Positions 62,659 to 64,000 of a stretch of 64,000 nt of DNA are shown in pieces. Where the stretch lies: assembly GCF_000498535.1 (NCBI RefSeq), contig NZ_AVGG01000023.1:1-64000 (forward strand), in the 5' to 3' direction. Every line of letters starts with the position of its first letter. Position 1 is the stretch's first letter. The DNA is from Flavobacterium limnosediminis JC2902 (GTDB taxonomy: Bacteria > Bacteroidota > Bacteroidia > Flavobacteriales > Flavobacteriaceae). The notes below the pieces were generated by a model. It did no database searches. It worked only from the letters and a program-made list of their open reading frames with translations, and had not been told where the DNA came from. The position numbers and the translations under genes were made by a program.

Positions 62659-64000
62659 TTAGAGACTGAAAGTAGTTCCCTCTTTTCCGTCTTTTAACTG
62701 TATGCCTAATTCAAGTAGATTATCGCGAATTTCATCCGATAATCCCCAATTTTTATTGGCTCTGGCTTCGTTTCGCATGCCAATCAGCATGTTGATTACG
62801 CCTTCCAGTTTGTCGTTGTTTGCTGAAAGTTCATTTTCATTCTGAAGTCCTAAAACATCGAAAACAAAAGCATGAATAGCTTTTTTGAACGTTTCCAGAT
62901 CCGTTGTACTTAGACTTTCTTTTCCTTCTTTCATCAAGTTGATGTAACGCACCGCTTCAAACAATTGAGCAATCAGAATCGGGCTGTTGAAATCGTCATT
63001 CATGGCATCGTAGCAGGCTGTTTTCCATGAAGCGATGTCTAAAGAGGATTCGGTACCTGCCTGAAGGTCATTCAGATTGGCAACAGCTTCCATTAATCGG
63101 TTAAAGCCTTTTTCAGAAGCCAACATTCCTTCATTGGAAATATCCAGAATACTTCTGTAATGTGCCTGTAAAAAGCAGAAACGCACTACGCTGGGGTGAA
63201 AGGCTTTTTCGAAAAAGTTGTTTTCACCGCTAAATAATTCCATCGGAAGTATATAATTTCCGGTAGATTTGCTCATGCGTTGTCCGTTCATGGTCAGCAT
63301 ATTGGCGTGCATCCAGTAATTTACAGGAGATGTCCCGTTGCAGGCTTTTCCCTGTGCGATTTCACATTCGTGATGCGGGAATTTTAAGTCCATTCCGCCA
63401 CCATGAATATCAAATCTTTGGCCAAGATATTTTGTGCTCATGGCAGTACACTCCAGATGCCATCCGGGAAAACCATCACCCCAAGGGGAAGACCAACGCA
63501 TGATGTGAGCCGGAGAAGCTTTTTTCCATAAGGCGAAATCAGCAGCATTCTTTTTCTCATCCTGACCGTCTAAATCTCGGGTGTTAGCTAGTAATTCTTC
63601 AATATTTCTGTTGCTTAGTTCACCGTAGTTTAAACCCCTGTTGTTGTATTCCAAAACGTCAAAATAAACCGAACCGTTGCTTACGTAAGCAAAACCGGTT
63701 TCGATTAATTTCTGCGTAATTTCAATTTGTTCTAGAATATGTCCGGTAGCTGTAGGTTCAATATTCGGAGGGAGCAGGTTGAACATTTCCAAAACCTTGT
63801 GAAAGTCTACGGTATATTTCTGAACCACTTCCATGGGCTCCAGTTTTTCAAGACGCGACTGTTTCACAAAACGATCATTGTCTACATTACCGTCATCTGT
63901 TAAATGCCCGGCATCAGTGATATTTCTGATGTAGCGTACTTTGTACTCCAAATGTTTGATGTACCTGTAAATCATATCAAAAGACATGAAAGTTCTACAA
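62659..64000 (-). CDS. cysS: Cysteinyl-tRNA synthetase, partial (5' end outside window)
   Basis: The visible 442+ residues cover the C-terminal part of Cys[18 protein letters not shown]-type zinc-site region [17 protein letters not shown], the KMSKS-type loop RMSKSTGNY, and the helical anticodon-binding domain. Reading further right in the same frame gives C-R-T-F before the internal Met, so the gene continues past 64000. The N-terminal HIGH-type segment (HLGN) is missing because of the window edge. It charges tRNA(Cys). The ATG at 63987 is internal, not the start. Confidence 0.94.
   Translation of the reverse strand, partial: CRTFMSFDMIYRYIKHLEYKVRYIRNITDAGHLTDDGNVDNDRFVKQSRLEKLEPMEVVQKYTVDFHKVLEMFNLLPPNIEPTATGHILEQIEITQKLIETGFAYVSNGSVYFDVLEYNNRGLNYGELSNRNIEELLANTRDLDGQDEKKNAADFALWKKASPAHIMRWSSPWGDGFPGWHLECTAMSTKYLGQRFDIHGGGMDLKFPHHECEIAQGKACNGTSPVNYWMHANMLTMNGQRMSKSTGNYILPMELFSGENNFFEKAFHPSVVRFCFLQAHYRSILDISNEGMLASEKGFNRLMEAVANLNDLQAGTESSLDIASWKTACYDAMNDDFNSPILIAQLFEAVRYINLMKEGKESLSTTDLETFKKAIHAFVFDVLGLQNENELSANNDKLEGVINMLIGMRNEARANKNWGLSDEIRDNLLELGIQLKDGKEGTTFSL

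Overview
The window is chromosomal DNA from a gliding member of the Bacteroidota, almost certainly a Flavobacterium or close relative in the Flavobacteriaceae. The evidence is the AT-rich composition, the gliding genes gldF and gldG, a type IX secretion (type B) C-terminal sorting domain, a fused secDF, the 2-domain UspA proteins, the MoxR/DUF58/DUF4350/DUF4129/SpoIIM/RDD cluster, and promoters of the Bacteroidota type (TTG, about 20 nt, TAnnTTTG). No rRNA, tRNA, CRISPR array, phage or transposase gene was seen.

Layout. 1-2.2 kb: two paralogous universal stress proteins. 2.4-8.4 kb: dnaN, gldG-gldF, a small monooxygenase-fold protein and a SAM hydroxide adenosyltransferase-like gene on the minus strand, then phoH on the plus strand. 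8.5-9.8 kb: two cell-envelope proteins. 10.5-13.4 kb: a tightly overlapping four-gene ABC-transporter operon. 13.5-18.6 kb: a minus-strand operon joining a P-type cation ATPase, an AMP/thymidine phosphorylase and a PRPP-synthetase-like protein. 18.9-20.1 kb: a truncated outer-membrane-protein gene beside a very AT-rich TlpA-like gene that looks like a cassette insertion. 20.2-23 kb: a serine hydrolase, a block of tandem repeats and an rRNA/tRNA methyltransferase. A 209-bp MITE-like element with 20-bp terminal inverted repeats and a 10-bp target duplication lies at 23.0-23.2 kb. 23.2-30.8 kb: the MoxR operon with divergent RDD and TRIC-like genes.

30.8-41.9 kb: a large type B T9SS cargo protein, then a surface-polysaccharide locus (GNAT, DegT aminotransferase, hexapeptide acyltransferase, flippase, four glycosyltransferases, WxcM/FdtA-like ketoisomerase, methyltransferase). 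Its logic is assembly of a 3-acylamino-3,6-dideoxyhexose-containing glycan, but the dTDP-glucose genes are outside the window. 41.9-50.7 kb: ftsE, a 1004-residue TPR protein with a paired outer-membrane receptor-like protein, a GreA-like protein, a macrodomain protein and a secreted amidohydrolase. 51.2-64 kb: asnB, a small beta-barrel protein, gyrB with an overlapping secreted protein, mdh, secDF, lgt, yidD and the 3' part of cysS, which runs off the right edge.

Intergenic spaces hold unusual structure: many short-word quasi-periodic tracts, GGTTT-AAACC-centred palindromes, TCCCGATAG palindromes and strong intrinsic terminators. The most unusual items are the MITE-like element, the cassette-like TlpA gene next to a broken gene, the P-ATPase/AMP-phosphorylase/PRPP-synthetase-like operon, and the shared vocabulary of the intergenic word tracts. 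All family assignments are by recognition of motifs and architecture; no database search was run.
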